A DNA stretch of 64,000 bases. It comes from Cytidiella melzeri. Lineage: Eukaryota > Basidiomycota > Agaricomycetes > Polyporales > Irpicaceae. Location: positions 62,001 to 126,000 of the forward strand of contig JABYQR010000036.1 in NCBI GenBank assembly GCA_022592445.1, read 5' to 3'. This document shows, in pieces, positions 11,291 through 24,419 of this stretch. Every line of letters starts with the position of its first letter. Positions within the stretch are counted from its first letter, which is position 1. The notes under the pieces were generated by a model. That model was not told the DNA's origin. It was given only the letters and a program-made list of their open reading frames with translations, and did no database searches. Position numbers and translations under genes: made by a program.

Positions 11291-13302
11291 CCTGACTCGA
11301 TTGTAGATGATGATGATGATATCGACTAGGATACCTCAAGCTTTTTCTCCGCAGACAGAGGTATGTCGGTTGTCTGCATCGCACTACCCACAACTAAGCG
11401 CCGCTACAGCTTTATTACCTGCGCCATTCCTGTCGACTCAGCGCCGCGCACGCGCCTTCACTCAGGCACTTCCGCATGTCCCTGCCTTACCATTGGCGCC
11501 GATGTCCAATCCCATGCAGATGTCCACTCCCGCGCGTGCCCCTCGTGCCCAACCATTTCAACTCTCCCCCGCATTCCTCAATACTCCGCCGCCAAATCAG
11601 GATCTCCTTAAAAAGTTTCGACTCCGAGGATCAAACACCGATCCTGCTCAAACGCGCCGTAGACCAGCTTTTGGACAGGTTTGTCATTTATTGTAACATG
11701 CATATAATGACTAGCATCGCTAAGTGTTCTCGTAGGCTTCCGACCTGTGCGACATCGACGAGGACGAATATATGCCATACATTGAAGACTTCTCGTCTCC
11801 TGCGGCCATCACTCACCTACAATCACAGACCCTTCCGTTGCACTTCCACGATCCTTTCGACTTATCCACTCTTTCCGATGTATATCACGACGCACAATCC
11901 CTCCCTGCTTTGCCCCCTTATGAATCGCCACGGCCATCGCTGTATTCCACCACGAAGACGTTGCCAGCATGCTCCGTATGCGGATCCTCTAACGGGTCAC
12001 TTGCAGTACTCGATCCCTGCACTCATCCTCTCTGTTCCGGCTGTTTGACCAGTGCCTTGAACATAGTCGGAGAAAAGGATATGGAGTGCGCTGTTTGCAA
12101 AGCCAAGGTGCACGACTTCAAGCTACAGAAGCTATGTATCCCCAACGTAGAGCCTGCTGCCAAATTTCAGCACCAGGACATGCACAGCACGTTTGAAAAA
12201 CCACTCGGGAGCTCATCAGAGCCCCTCGATCCTGGTTTTCAAGATTTCATTGACAGAGCTCAGGGCTCGTCAACTCCCGTTCCGCAGGTCAACATTGGTC
12301 GAATGGCCCCCGGAAATGTTCGCCTTGACGAGCGTGCTGTTCTCCGCATTGATAACGTTCCTTGGGTATGTGTTCGCTCTGATATTTATCCACGTGTTTC
12401 TTAACGACGATGCGTAGGATATAACTCCGCCTGCTATATCATCTTGGCTCAAACACCCGGTGGATCGTGTACATGTTCTCCTTGACCGCAAAGGCAAAAC
12501 TATGAGTCACGCCTTTGTGGAAATGGCCAGCTCTGACGCAGCGAAAGCTGCACTTAGGACTTCGCAGAATTCGGTACTTGGGAAGGGTAAACGTGCACGG
12601 GGGGTAACCGTCAGAGGAGTAATCAAGAAGAGCTCATGCGATCGGTATGGCAGGTCTTACCCCCACACCCGCAGTTCGATTGACGAATGTTTCAGTTATT
12701 CCCATCTTGGCAAGGGTCATTTGATGGCGCGAGACCATCCTTGTCTGGCCTCGAGAACGAGCGTGTCATTGCAGCCCTGCAGCATGGATTAATATCCGAT
12801 GCTGAGCTTCGATCGCTCTTGCATCTTATTCGGTCTCCGGATGTAAGTAGCATATCTTTAAAAGCAAACCAATACTAACTTCTTACGTAGATTGAAGGTT
12901 CCCTCCCTCCCATATCATTCCTTGATAAGCATTCTTTCCAAATTCCCCTCTGACGAAGACAGCAAAGTGTTCTGGTCCGGCAACCTCAGAGATATGCTGT
13001 ACGGTATGTCGAAAATGTATTTTGTATAATCCTACCTTGGCTTAGTTTCAACAAAGAAAATACACACGCCGCTGTTACTGCCCTCGTGGCTAAGATAGAT
13101 GGGAATCCGTTTTCTGAGTGGACGAGCCTTATGACCCAGGTAGTTCGCGCCGCCATGGACTGTCAAGGTGTGTCCAATTCTGTTGATTAGTTCTGGTAGC
13201 TTACACGCGGGTTGGATAGCCTTTACTGCAGAGCAGATGAGCAGGCTCTCAGACATTTTGCGCGCGACTCGTCGACATTGATGGAACTTTGCGTTCAAGG
13301 TT
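11289..13302 (+). pseudogene. Captured RING-finger + RRM protein gene, probably decayed
   Basis: Order of parts: a Pro/Gln-rich N-terminal region (11307-11680); a C3HC4-like RING (CSVC, CTHPLCSGC, CAVC; 11970-12100); a linker; then an RRM starting LRIDNVPW, split by a clean intron before DITPPAISSWL, with HAFVEM as the RNP1-like block (12340-12620); and a helical C-terminal part (12700-13290). RING plus RRM suggests an RNA-binding ubiquitin ligase, but I cannot name the host gene. After the RRM the best continuation (NQEELMRSLFPSW) lies in a different frame, and the exon beginning near 12897 is also one base out, so the copy looks frameshifted. Its location inside a TIR element indicates transposon capture. 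Confidence 0.65.
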
Positions 13303-13535
13303 TTTAGTGCCGACCGCCTTCGACGACAACAGCAAGTACATTATGTATCTAGTTCTTGTTCTCACGTCATGTATATATATGATGTACAGCATGCATGCGC
13401 ATATAGATCTGATTGTCATACGCGCGATATTGAGAATTCGAATCCCGAGCGGAATGCATATGGAAGCGCGAGAACCGCGATATTAATATTTATGGCGGCG
13501 GCCGCTGGTCATGAACTTAAAATATACGAGCAATA

Positions 13536-13576
13536 TGACAATGATATGCGGTCTTTATAAGCATATATCATTGTCA
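13536..13576. other. Subterminal hairpin in the 3.3-kb element
   Basis: TGACAATGATATGC (13536-13549) and GCATATATCATTGTCA (13561-13576) pair with a 2-nt bulge around an 11-nt loop. It lies ~90 bp from the right end, where transposase-binding subterminal sequences are expected. Confidence 0.6.
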
Positions 13577-13634
13577 TGTTCTTCGGGCGCATGTAAAGAA
13601 TATGTGAACAATATCTCATATATTCAGCGCCTAT

Positions 13635-13666
13635 CTTTCAATAATAATAGAGGCTGACGTGCAGTG
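13635..13666 (-). repeat. Right terminal inverted repeat of the 3.3-kb element
   Basis: Reverse complement of the left end with 26 of 32 positions matching. It is followed by the TGG duplication at 13667-13669 and then by the resumed ALDH A sequence ATACGGGCC. Confidence 0.9.
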
Positions 13667-13738
13667 TGGATACGGGCCGAGGAGTTTGTTGTGAGACAGC
13701 TGGTCTCTATCCATAAATACATCATCGCCGACTTCTAG

Positions 13739-14429
13739 GACCTAGTAGACGGCAGCTGTGATTGGCGCGAGGCAGACGATCAGTACATGACTCGCTCCAA
13801 TAACATGAAACTGCAAACTGCCCAACTGCACAGGAACGTGACAGGAATTTGAGGCGACCTTTGCAAAAGCGCGAAGCACACAAAAGAGGTCGGGAGCTAA
13901 TGTCACCAACACGACGCCACTAGCACTACAGCTGTCATTACAGCATGCTGCTAACACTCTTACGCAGTAATGTAGCTTTTTGATCAACGCTCACACAGCG
14001 AGAAACACTAACCTGAAAAGTACACAACTCGACGCTCTCATCACGCTGGTGGCGAGCTGCAACGCAGCTCATGAGCACAGCCTCGCAGGTCGCGGAGTCT
14101 ACGGTTGGCCTATAGGGTCGCCAATGTTGCGGCATGGCGGAATGGAGACAGTTTCAGCTCCATCACAGCAGTGGGCGACCCGTTCGATCGAGCGACGAAT
14201 CTCAGGCTCGGTACGACCCCCGATGTGTCGGCAATTGTGACGGAGATTGGGAATACGGCATGTATACCACACGAACCTGACTGGAATGTGTTTCGAGCCA
14301 GTTGATCGCGGATGCATGGAGATAGCTCGTACTTTGGACTAGCTATAGTTCAAAAAGGTTGTCATATATGAACCTGCACTGCAGATCCTTCGAGACCAAC
14401 ACCCACACTCTTCTCTCTGCCTCTTCAAC
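13739..14429. other. Intergenic between ALDH A tail and ALDH B
   Basis: Non-coding spacer containing the presumed ALDH B promoter (14300-14429). It includes 14102-14110 (CGGTTGGCC), the still-empty target site of the 6.1-kb element found in copy 2. I see no independent gene. Confidence 0.6.
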
Positions 14430-16308
<1,879 letters not shown>

Positions 16309-16528
16309 TGGCTGTGTGGCAGCTGTAATCACCGCAATGCAGACGGGTAACAACAGTTTGTGATGGACATAGATTACATGTGGTTCGGGAGTATCCAACC
16401 TTCGTAGGAAGGTAGCGAAAGCTGTTGATGTGGGTATCCAAGGCATCTAAATGTTTGAGGCCGGGTATGAGGCATGCCGTGCGATAATATCTACTGAAAA
16501 TACTGTGCACATCTGTTCGAGGTGGTAT

Positions 16529-17780
16529 TCATCGCCTCAACGTCTGCCCCAGCTGTAAATTGTATCTGTTAGCTCAGTATATTATAAGCAGCAACGAAAC
16601 TCACGTTCTTTCGCTGTTGGCCGAGCCAGCTCGAAGGCTCTGGTTGAGCAGTCTGCGGCTGCTTCCCCAGTTGGTTTCGAGCTATCGACATTCCATATCC
16701 GTGGATGATGCTCAGCATCAACGCTTGTTCCCTTTGGTACCGTTTCGTCATCTCGGACATAAGGCGCTGAAACAAACATCAGACTCAATGTGCGACGCTG
16801 AAAAAACAACAGCAGACCTCTTTACGTGCGATCTCGTCTTCAAGGATCTTGATTTGAGAACGGAAGCTTCCCTCCGCTTCTTCAAAGCTAGCCTACAACA
16901 CAATCAGATATATAGCTCGAACGGTAAACTGTTGACTCACCGGCAAGCCGTCTTTCTTCGCTTGTTCCTCCTTGAAGAGCTTGTCTTGTTGCTTGATGAA
17001 CTGTGGTTTAAGAACCAGTGAGTGTACGTAAGAAGTATGCGACCTGTCGAACGTACGGCGCGTGCCTTGATAAGCTTCTCTTGAGCAGTCTTGAATTGCT
17101 CTTGAAGATGCACGTTGTCCTCGTGCATCTTGAGCAGACGAGCTTTGATATCCTCTGGGATATCTTTGCCCGACAACGACGCCCGCAAGTCACTGCACGT
17201 TTAAAAATCGTCAGAGTGACTCGTACAGTGAATCATAATCTCCGTACCCGATATCTCGCTCTCGTTGCAACATGCGATCTCTTTGATCGAGGCCTTCGCT
17301 CTGCAAATTGACCTTCTCGAACAGCAGCGCATTTATTTGCTCCAATTGCATTTGGTTTTTGTCTGAGAGATCTCGTATTTGATCATGTAATCGTTGAACC
17401 TCCGTCTCTAGACCTGCTTTGTCCTCGTTCACGGACTCCCGTAGGGTGGCAAGAATTTCAAGCTGATCTTTATTTACTAGGTTGACTATGACAGAGAAGG
17501 TCAGCGTCATAAAAGAATGTTCAAAATGATCGAAGACGTACGATCAGACTTTGCGATGGTGAGTTCCTTGCTTTGAGTCTGAAATTTGACATCCAACTCC
17601 GCAAACTCCTTACGGAGAGTGTCGAGCTGCTCCACGGTTTCATTGAGCCTCTGACGCAGGGCAATCGCAGCCTCGGGCCTGTCGTTGCGGGCTCTCAGAA
17701 TCAGCATTGATAGAACTAGCTATAACGGCTTACCCATCACCTAATGCCTTCCCGCTTCGAATCTCTTCAAGATCATTCTG
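16529..17780 (-). pseudogene. 3' fragment of the Hook-like gene (duplicated, truncated)
   Basis: Matches 29944-31195, the 3' 40% of the full gene, and stops abruptly at 17780 inside the codons for QNDLEEIRSGK. It lacks the promoter, the N-terminal Hook domain and the first half of the coiled coil, so it cannot make the adaptor. The break joins directly to Plavaka coding sequence on the opposite strand. Confidence 0.93.
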
Positions 17781-20446
17781 GCAATGTAGCTGGTGCCCCC
17801 GTCGACGCCAACCACAGTGATGCTCACACTGCATACGAAGCAGCTCTTGGCCACTTCCTGCGTGGTGAAAATCCTTACTCGCCGTTTGCCTCGAAGTTGG
17901 ACTGGGAGATAGGGAAATGGGCAAAACTGAGGGGGACTAGTCAGACGGCTTTCACAGAGCTTTTGGCTATAGACGAGGTAAGTCTTGATATCCATGAGGC
18001 AAGAGAGTACTCACCTATGTAATTACCAGGTGCGAGAGCGACTAGGACTGTCATACAAGAACTCCCGTGAGCTGAACAAGTGCATTGACCGACTACCTGC
18101 TATTCGCCCTCGATTTGTTCGTGATGAGGCCATTGTCATGGGTGTAGCGTTCGACTTCTTCTATCGGGATATTGTAGAGTGTGTCAGAGCACTCTTTGGT
18201 GATCCCGACTTCGCTCCACACCTGGTCTTTGTCCCTGAGCGCCATTACTCCGATGAAGACCGCACTACACGCCTCTATCATGATATGCACACAGGGAAAT
18301 GGTGGTGGAGTACACAGGTATGTTCGAAGGTGTTCTGGTAACTTCCTGTCGTTGATTTGGATCCTTTGACTCAACGTAGAAGGCACTCGAGGAGAGGAAG
18401 CCTGGTGGTACCATCATTCCTGTCATCATCTCATCCGACAAGACACAGCTCACGCTGTTCCGCAACAAGTCAGCGTATCCTGTCTACATGACAATAGGCA
18501 ACCTTCCGAAAGGAATCCGAAGGAAAGGCTCCCGCCATGGCCAAATCCTTCTTGGATACCTCCCTGCCTCCCACTTCGACCACATCACAAGCGCAACAGA
18601 ACGGCGTCGTATGGTCACTAGAGTCTTTCACACTTGTATGCGCGTTATTGTCGAGCCGCTGCAGCAAGCCGGCATTGACGGGATCTTACTCGCCAGCGGA
18701 GATGGAGTCGTTCGCCGCTGTCATCCCATCCTCTCGAACTATGTTGGCGACTACCCGGAGCAAGTCATGGTGACTTTGGTCAAGTACGGAGAATGCCCAA
18801 CCTGCCCAATTCCTGCTGATGAACTTGAGTCTGGGGAGACTTTACCTCCTCGGGACACACAGCGGATACGATACGCTCTTCAGAAAATACATGAAGGCCT
18901 CGATAGCTTCATCGAGGCCTGCTCTGATGCTGGCATCAAACCGGTACCACATCCGTTCTGGGAGAATCTCCCCTACGTCAACATCTACCACTCGATCACT
19001 CCCGACATCCTCCACCAACTCTATCAAGGACTCATCAAACATCTCGTCGATTGGCTTAAGCATGCATTTGGAGCCACGGAGCTTGATGCGCGTTCTCGGC
19101 GTCTCCCGCTCAACCACAATGTCCGTCTATTCCACAAGGGTATCTCAAACCTTCAGCGTGTCTCAGGTGCCGAACATGCCCATATCTCGCAGATTTTACT
19201 AGGCCTGATTGTCGACCTCAGGCTACCAGGTGAAGAATCGCCTGTGCGACTTGTGAAAGCAGTCCGTGCTTTACTCGACTTCTTGTATTTGGCTCGCTTC
19301 CCGATTCACAGCACCGTGACATTGACAGCCGTAGACAGGGCTTGGAGCGCATGGCACGAGTACAAAGATGGGTTTCCAGACACCCACTACAACTTTCCGA
19401 AAGCGCACAACCCTGGCCATTATCGGTACTACATTGAGTTATTCGGCACTACTGACAACTACAACACCGAAAGCACCGAGCGCCTGCATATCGACTTCGC
19501 AAAGGACGCATACCATTCAACAAACCACAAAGACGAGTTCCCGCAGATGACTCTCTGGCTCGAAAGACGAGAGAAGCTTTGGAGACACGACCAATACATT
19601 CGACATCGCCTCTTGGAACCATTGGACGTACCCGTGCCTACGCACCAGACACATATCGTTATGACGAAACATCCATCCATGCCTGCCGTCTCTTTCGACA
19701 ACCTAGCAATCGCATACGGTGCCGACGACATCATCAATGCACTGGTAGGGTATGTTGCCCAAATCACCAATCCACAGTCATCGAGACAGCAAATTGCGAT
19801 AGCCGGAATGCAAATCCATCTTCCCATGACCAGCGTGCCTGTCTTTCATAGGATTCGCATCTCGAATCCCACTCATCATGAATACAGCGACACGCCAAAC
19901 CTTCTGGATGCAGTGCACATACGACCGGCTCGAGTGGATTCTCGTGGGCGAACAACAGCAGGGCGATTTGATACGGTGTTGGTCGATATAGGCGATGGGC
20001 TCAGCAGCGACGTTTCCAGTGCGTTGCTCTATAACTGTAACTTGATTTTTTGCTCACCCGAACGTACCTTTCTAGATCTACGTGTCGCGCAGGTCCGCGT
20101 TGTCTTCTCACTGAAGGATCACCATCGCGAGCGACTATTTGGCGAACTCCATACTGAGGTCGCCACTCATCTTGCGTACGTTCAATGGTTCTCCAAGTTC
20201 ACAGTCATGCCAAGTTCGCAACATCGCCTGTACAAGCTGAAGCGATGTTACATCCGGGACGCAGACACCAACTATCGAGTCGCCGAAGTCATTCCAGTGA
20301 ATAAGATCAGGTGCAGCATTCAGCTCTTCCCTCAGTTCGGCTCTGGCACCGCGCCTCGTCAATGGACACCTGATAACGTACTCGAAGAGTGCGAGACGTT
20401 CTATGCGAACCCGTTCACAAGTGACTACACATATGGTTTGTTGTAG
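17744..20446 (+). CDS. Plavaka-like transposase, N-terminally truncated and fused to Hook-antisense start
   Basis: Exons 17744-17977, 18030-18317 and 18380-20446 join in phase 0 to 862 residues. The Plavaka part begins at 17781 (NVAGAPVD). Recognisable blocks are SSDKTQLT, YMTIGNLPKGIRRK, a GDG followed by NYVGDYPEQ (likely catalytic Asp), YHSITPDILHQLYQG, and TTDNYNTESTERLHIDF followed by NHKDEFPQM. These are typical of the Plavaka transposases, a fungal branch related to CACTA/EnSpm. The first 12 codons, including the ATG, are antisense Hook sequence supplied by the rearrangement; the true N-terminus is lost. No stop or frameshift is seen in the retained part. Whether it is expressed or active is unknown. 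Confidence 0.85.
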
Positions 20447-20678
20447 CGTAGTTTCCTATCATTTACCGATGTCATACATTAAATTGTCAATACACGGGAC
20501 TCTCATAATCATGCTACACGTAGTGAGTAACTTTGCGCACAATGATATTCCTATCGTTTTCTCACCATTTGCACAGTTGCGTGTCACGCAAACGAGATTC
20601 GCCATGTGTATCTGCCGAGCGTGCGATTTGCGCTATTATACCTGCTTGCGCTCCGTGTGCACTGGAGGTTTTTCCTGA
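17781..20678 (+). mobile_element. Plavaka-type DNA transposon fragment at the duplication junction
   Basis: The block separates the two duplication copies. It begins inside the transposase coding sequence, so the 5' terminal repeat and N-terminal codons are missing. 230 bp of non-coding 3' flank follow the stop at 20446. I could not identify a right terminal inverted repeat before ALDH A homology resumes at 20679. The fragment looks like filler DNA captured at a break rather than a clean insertion. Confidence 0.85.
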
Positions 20679-21005
20679 TGTTGTCGATACCATAGACGAG
20701 GCCGTAGATCTCGCAAACAAGACAACCTACTCACTGACCTCGTCCCTGCAGACGCAGAACACAGATTTGGCATCCACGTTGTCGCCAAGGATTCGTGCTG
20801 GCAAGGTCATTATGAACAACACCACAACGGTGTCGGAGCCAAGGTAACATCATACGGGACTTGGGTGAGTGCGCTCTCTTCTCTCCTCGGTCAATAATAT
20901 GTTTACACGACGCTATCGCTACAGTTGCTCCTCTGGATACGGGCCGAGGAGTTTGTTGTGAGACAGCTGGTCTCTATCCATAAATACATCATCGCCGACT
21001 TCTAG
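20679..21005 (+). pseudogene. 3' fragment of decayed ALDH A (duplicated)
   Basis: Covers the last two exons and the intron between them, ending TAG at 21005. Differences from 10111-10368/13670-13738 include T to G in GTTGTCTCC and G to A in GGTCGATAAT. It preserves the uninterrupted CTCTGGATACGGG junction (20931-20943), which proves the 3.3-kb insertion in copy 1. Confidence 0.92.
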
Positions 21006-21377
21006 GACCTAGTAGACGGCAGCTGTGATTGGCGCGAGGCAGACGATCAGTACATGACTCGCTCCAATAACATGAAACTGCAAACTGCCCAACTGCACAG
21101 GAACGTGACAGGAATTTGAGGCGACCTTTGCAAAAGCGCGAAGCACACAAAAGAGGTCGGGAGCTAATGTCACCAACACGATGCCACTAGCACTACAGCT
21201 GTCATTACAGCATGCTGCTAACACTCTTACGCAGTAATGTAGCTTTTTGATCAACGCTCACACAGCGAGAAACACTAACCTGAAAAGTACACAACTCGAC
21301 GCTCTCATCACGCTGGTGGCGAGCTGCAACGCAGCTCATGAGCACAGCCTCGCAGGTCGCGGAGTCTACGGTTGGCC

Positions 21378-21631
21378 CAGACTCCTACCCAATCGCCGTC
21401 GGTCGGGAGAGCAGAGATATGCTGGGTCTCGAGGGGTGTTTGGTTGTGTTTAGTGTAATACTGTAAATAGAAATTGATCAATCCAACACGTGCTATTCCC
21501 AACCTTATTTCTGCTTCCCTCCCTCCGACGACTGGCATATAACAACTGTAAACAATGATTGGCGCCACGGCCGGCACACGCGGACTTTCAAGTAAACTCG
21601 CAGACGCTCAAAAAATAACCAGCGTTCGTGA
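21378..21631 (+). repeat. Left terminal inverted repeat of the 6.1-kb element (254 bp)
   Basis: Matches the reverse complement of 27260-27516. The outer ~80 bp and inner ~110 bp are well conserved, with a more diverged middle (about 21450-21500). The inner conserved part contains the promoter-proximal region, the start codon at 21555 and most of exon 1 of the DUF6589 gene. Similarity ends at GCGTTCGTGA. Confidence 0.92.
21487..21492. promoter_or_regulatory. CACGTG box 63 bp upstream of the DUF6589 start
   Basis: An E-box-type palindrome retained in the otherwise diverged middle of the terminal repeat. The same hexamer occurs at 27402-27407, 66 bp before the ATG in the opposite repeat. Conservation in both repeats suggests a promoter element shared by the two genes. 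Confidence 0.45.
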
Positions 21632-24419
21632 CGTGGGTATGCGTATTTGTTGTTGTTTTGACGTGAAATTTCAGACGAGCAGATTATCGGACACAATTGC
21701 GGCGATAGCATCTGCGCAGCGCAAACGACCATGTATACCGTCTTCGAAGAAATCCAGCACATCCTCGTCTCTCATCAACTCAACATATCCCACTTCATCC
21801 TATATGCATTACAACAGGAGGCCTCGTACCACCCCTTGGTGCAAGATCTCTGCGCGGCATGGAAGGAGATTGTCACGGCCTTCTCCCAACACCAGGAAGT
21901 GTGTGGGGCCATGCGCAACTGGAGCAGAGTTGAGACATCGGAGGTTGTGAGTGAGGAGATTGATCAGCTTGCATCAGACGAGGCAGGCTGGCATTTTCTT
22001 GCAGGACACGCAGAGCCCTATCAGCTACAAGAGTTTGACCTTGTAGACATGGCACGGGAGATGAGATCAACAGCACCACATCTATGGGAGATACTTGACA
22101 TATGGCTCAGGAAAGGCACAAAGGGGGATGAAAATTCCGAGAGCGAGAGCGACGATGAGGCAATTGAGGCTGCAGTAAATGACCTTGGAGATGCATCTGC
22201 CACAACCAATAGAAAGCGAAAGCGACAGACCGCAACAGCGCAGAAACGTCGACATGCTACAATCATCAGCGTACGTCTAGACAAACATTAATCACAGACA
22301 GACATGTGTTACTGACTGTCAGTATAGAAGAAAGTTTTATTGAGCAGCATTCTCATGCAAGGGCGAAATCAGAAAGCGAACTGGCTGCAGAGCATGTGCG
22401 GTATATTTTTGCATGCTATGCACGCGCCACAGAAACTCGTAGACTCACTGGCTCACATGGGAATATCTATCTCCCAATCCACAATCCACAACTCGCTGCA
22501 CTCTCTCGGTATAAACATCATCTCCGATGCAAAACAAGTCGGCCAGACTCTTTCAGCAGCATATGCATACGACAATCTAGATATCGAGTTCAAGTCGTCA
22601 GTGCCAACCGTGGAGAAGCCAGGTGATATGTTGAAACACTTCACGACATCGATGATCTTCCCGCTACAGCACGGCATCACTGCGGATGACCTGCGCTGCT
22701 CTCGATATCTATGGGATCGTTCGCGGCTCAATGTTCATGCATTCCGAGATCTCCTTCCACCAAAGCCAACCTCGCATGACCTAATGCTCATCCATCCGCA
22801 TACACGAGAGCTGGATGAAAACAACATGACTGTTCGAGACCGGTTCAATGCGTGGAAGTTTCTACACGATCTTTGCCACCACGGCCCCGAAGAGTTCCGG
22901 GGTTTTGCCGCGAGTATTGGCGAGCCAGATCCTATCGAGAAGATCCCATTAACAAAAACACCAATCATACCATTGAGAACAACATCGGACAACAACTCAC
23001 AAGTTGCCGGTAATATCAGTGCCTTAACGCATATCCTTGCCCAGGTCGGCGTTGGAGATCCTCGTGTGGCACATGCGGATTCGGGTGGTAGCCAAGCAGT
23101 TGTCGATGTGTCCGACCATGTTGTTCTCTTCTATGGTGATCTTGGGACTGGCGAAAAAATCGATGCGTCTCTGGAGAGGCGATCGATTGAACAGACACCA
23201 TGGCTTCGACTGCAGTTTGTGGTCTTTGTGCTTGGCCTGTTCCATCTGAAAATGGCCTGCGTTGATGCGTTGTGGAAAGTTTTCATTCAGCCGCGCTCTG
23301 CACAGGAGGACGAAACTTGCCTGATGAAGGATGTCAGCATCTTGCGTCCACGGGAGACTGGGAGCATTGCATCAAAGCCAGGCTTTCGGAGAATGCATCA
23401 GGTTATACAACATGCTGGTATATGCCGGCGACTCGACTGCTGGCGAGTGGAGGTGCAGAAGCGAGAGCCTGCACACAGCTCATTGAAGCTGTTCGCAATG
23501 TCGAAGCCTTCGCTAGACTACCTGAAGGCATTAGCAAATCATCTGGCAATGAATTACACAGCTCGGAAGGAAAAGAGCCAGATCTTCGACTTACGGAGCA
23601 AGCCGTCTGCCACCCGCGATAAGCAATACGAAAACGGATTGCTCCTCAACGAGTACTTCTGTTTGTACGAAGAGCTCACCTTTGCGATGAACCATGGAGA
23701 TGTTGGCCGCGTTGAGTCTTGCTTTATGCCGTGGGTCTGGATTTTTAAAGCGACCGGCAAGCATAAGTATGTCAAGCACATGATGAAATACCTCTCAAAT
23801 GTGCACTTCCTATACCCACCGGGTTTAAGGTGAGTGCCAAGATTAGTGCAATAGACAGTGGCGTCCACAATGGCACTGACACTACCACTTAGAAAGGCTG
23901 TCCGCTACAGCATCCTCATCAACCCGTCGGGAAAGCCAGGATGCTTTCGGGCACCAGACTGGTGTCTTGAATTGAACAACCTGTATACAAAGGTGAGCAA
24001 ACACCGGCACTCCAGCATGATGAAAAATTCCAACAATTTAATTTTAGACAAAGTATGGTGGGACAGGAGTGAACTACACAGAGCAGCGCATCATCAACGA
24101 GAGTGTGCTCATACAAATCTACCGTGACCTGCATCTGACCTTCGAACGTAATCTGGCGCTTGGTCATCTCACGACCAAGCATGCGGAGCCCGACATGACT
24201 CGGACCTTTGAGGTCATGATGGAGAACTTGAAGAAAACGCGGCCTCACGAAATGATTCCAGGCCGTGGGAGCAAGCACCAGATCCCAAATTTGATAGACG
24301 AGGGTCAATGTGCACTTCTTGCTGCCGAAGGTCCCGAAGCAATGGACACCGACGATGTTGCTGCCGAAGAAGAAGTCGAGGTCACACTAGCGGATGTGAC
24401 CGTCGAGATTGGAGTGTAG
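21555..24419 (+). CDS. DUF6589 domain protein, candidate transposase
   Basis: Five exons (21555-21636, 21675-22270, 22328-23829, 23893-23992, 24048-24419) join exactly to 883 residues. Exon 1 lies in the terminal inverted repeat. Residues ~25-200 are a helical N-terminal region ending in an acidic stretch and a basic KRKRQ block. The remainder matches the DUF6589 family of basidiomycetes: a QSMCGIFLHA block, LDIEFKSSVPTVEKPGDML, VVLFYGDLGTGEKIDASL, HLKMACVDALWKVF, NYTARKEKSQIFDL and a C-terminal YGGTGVNYTEQRI. DUF6589 has no established activity that I know of. The conserved Asp-rich blocks and residence in a TIR element suggest a transposase, but this is inference. No stop or frameshift is seen. 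Confidence 0.88.

Larger units (their letters stand above)
10369..13666. mobile_element. 3.3-kb non-autonomous TIR element (CACTA/Plavaka-like ends) carrying a host gene fragment
   Basis: The ends are inverted repeats of 32 bp with 26 matches (10369-10400 and 13635-13666), starting CACCGCACATCAG and CACTGCACGTCAG. The element is flanked by a TGG duplication (10366-10368 and 13667-13669). The sister copy at 20934-20936 has the uninterrupted site CTCTGGATACGGG, which fixes both ends to the base. No transposase is visible. The interior contains exons of a RING-finger/RRM protein and other coding-like sequence. CAC termini and a 3-bp duplication fit the CACTA/Plavaka group, so a Plavaka transposase may act in trans; that is inference. 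Confidence 0.9.
8691..13738 (+). pseudogene. Aldehyde dehydrogenase A, decayed and interrupted by a transposon
   Basis: Exon-by-exon homologue of the intact ALDH B at 14430, split by the element at 10369-13666; the last exon resumes at 13670 and ends TAG at 13738. Damage is extensive. There is an ~8-bp deletion in exon 1 and a deletion with frame change in exon 2. The SPWNAP block is missing. A TAA replaces the Lys codon before the catalytic-Glu block (HL*PC), LELGG has become LEPGG, and the catalytic Cys is replaced (SSQARIG instead of GQGCIG). Further frameshifts lie around 9880-9990, and a short deletion hits the last exon. It was already broken before the element arrived, because its duplicated 3' end at 20679 shares the last-exon deletion. 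Confidence 0.92.

Noticed and set aside
10369..13666. Retrogene origin of the RING-RRM sequence
   Set aside because: Introns are retained within the RRM region and there is no poly(A) tail; TIRs with a TGG duplication explain it better.
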